Part shown: positions 63,769-64,000 of the stretch, piece after piece
Layout of the letters: every line of letters begins with the position of its first letter
Position numbering within the stretch: position 1 is the stretch's first letter
DNA from: Ignavibacteria bacterium
Lineage (GTDB): Bacteria > Bacteroidota > Ignavibacteria > Tepidaquicellales > Tepidaquicellaceae
Direction of reading: 5' to 3'
DNA: 64,000 nucleotides
NCBI GenBank assembly: GCA_016716125.1
Contig: JADJWZ010000025.1
Coordinates: 1 to 64,000, forward strand
Notes under the pieces: model-generated
What the model was told of the DNA's origin: nothing
The model's database searches: none
What the model saw: only the letters and a program-made list of their open reading frames with translations
Made by a program: the position numbers and the translations under genes

Positions 63769-64000
63769 ATGAAAATTTTACAGGAAAAAGCTGATAATTT
63801 AGTTGATTTATTAAGATTACGAGCCGATGTTCAGCCTGATAAAACTGCTTTTGTATTTCTTAAAGACGGTGAAGAAGAAGGCGGGAGATTTACTTACAGT
63901 GAACTTGATGTCAGAGCAAAAAGCATTGCATCAGTTCTTCAGACTTCCGGTGATCAGGGAGAACGCGCACTGCTTATTTATGAATCCGGACTGGAATATC
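63769..64000 (+). CDS. Acyl-AMP ligase / AMP-binding enzyme, N-terminus (partial)
   Basis: An open frame from ATG 63769 to the window edge: MKILQEKADNLVDLLRLRAD, then VQPDKTAFVFLKDGEEEGGR, FTYSELDVRAKSIASVLQTS and ERALLIYESGLEY. This is the start of an adenylate-forming enzyme. The L-x-x-RA-x-x-P-D-K-x-A-x-x-FL-x-DG-E-E start with ALLIY-x-x-GL is characteristic of fatty acyl-AMP ligases (FAAL), which load acyl chains onto carrier proteins of polyketide or NRPS lines. The rest is outside the window. Confidence 0.8.
   Translation, partial: MKILQEKADNLVDLLRLRADVQPDKTAFVFLKDGEEEGGRFTYSELDVRAKSIASVLQTSGDQGERALLIYESGLEY

Overview
The window reads as an AT-rich chromosome segment from the Bacteroidota/Chlorobiota group, most likely an Ignavibacteria-type organism. 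The main clue is a large family of secreted proteins ending in type IX secretion (T9SS) sorting domains with the NYPNPFNP motif and the ...ETKRMILLK end that are typical of that lineage. Starts have weak Shine-Dalgarno sequences and TTG, GTG or even non-AUG starts occur. No rRNA, tRNA or CRISPR was recognised.

Layout. (1) 1-1.6 kb: a DUF433/DUF5615 toxin-antitoxin-like pair and a truncated tyrosine recombinase. (2) 1.67-26.85 kb, all minus strand: a nearly gap-free extracellular contractile injection system (eCIS; Afp/PVC/MAC-like) operon. In transcription order it runs Pvc16-type cap (DUF4255), a carbohydrate-binding-like repeat protein, sheath, two tube proteins, a small DUF5908 gene (TTG start), LysM-like tube/baseplate adaptor, VgrG-like spike, PAAR tip, gp25 baseplate, an unknown protein, two large baseplate-J-type wedge proteins, a PKD/fibre-like protein, tape measure, three cargo-like proteins (two with the DUF4157 eCIS-core domain) and the AAA+ ATPase. 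The only sheath gene is broken into three ORFs by a +1 and a compensating -1 shift, so it is either decayed, mis-sequenced or recoded. (3) 26.85-27.68 kb: non-coding, with a 59-bp tandem repeat and a hairpin upstream of the eCIS operon.

(4) 27.7-49.2 kb: an island of nine T9SS-sorted beta-propeller/BNR/LVIVD proteins (two frameshifted) plus vestigial sorting-domain tails. It is interrupted at 29-35.4 kb by a metabolic group: two adjacent PLP racemases (Alr and an ornithine-racemase-like protein), M20 amidohydrolase, GNAT, sodium:solute symporter and TfoX-N protein. Several intergenic gaps are filled by heptanucleotide repeats (TTATCAA, TTAACTA, GTAATTC types), the largest about 290 bp in front of alr. 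(5) 49.5-58.1 kb: small membrane proteins, then a signalling group: a DUF4062-STAND ATPase, an HD-PycTM protein, a SixA-like phosphatase with an apparent non-AUG start, and a membrane class III nucleotide cyclase. (6) 58.1-64 kb: a BamA-type outer-membrane barrel with a kinase-like N-terminal region, an SdiA-regulated-type lipoprotein, a cytochrome P450 with an altered I-helix, a DUF1801 protein, and the start of an acyl-AMP ligase running off the end.

The eCIS genes would together build a sheathed tube with a VgrG/PAAR tip, loaded with metalloprotease-like cargo and assembled with the ATPase. The T9SS island encodes surface-exported propeller proteins. The 52-58 kb group could form a nucleotide-sensing stress or defence module, but that is inference. 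All functional statements are from reading motifs; no database search was run.
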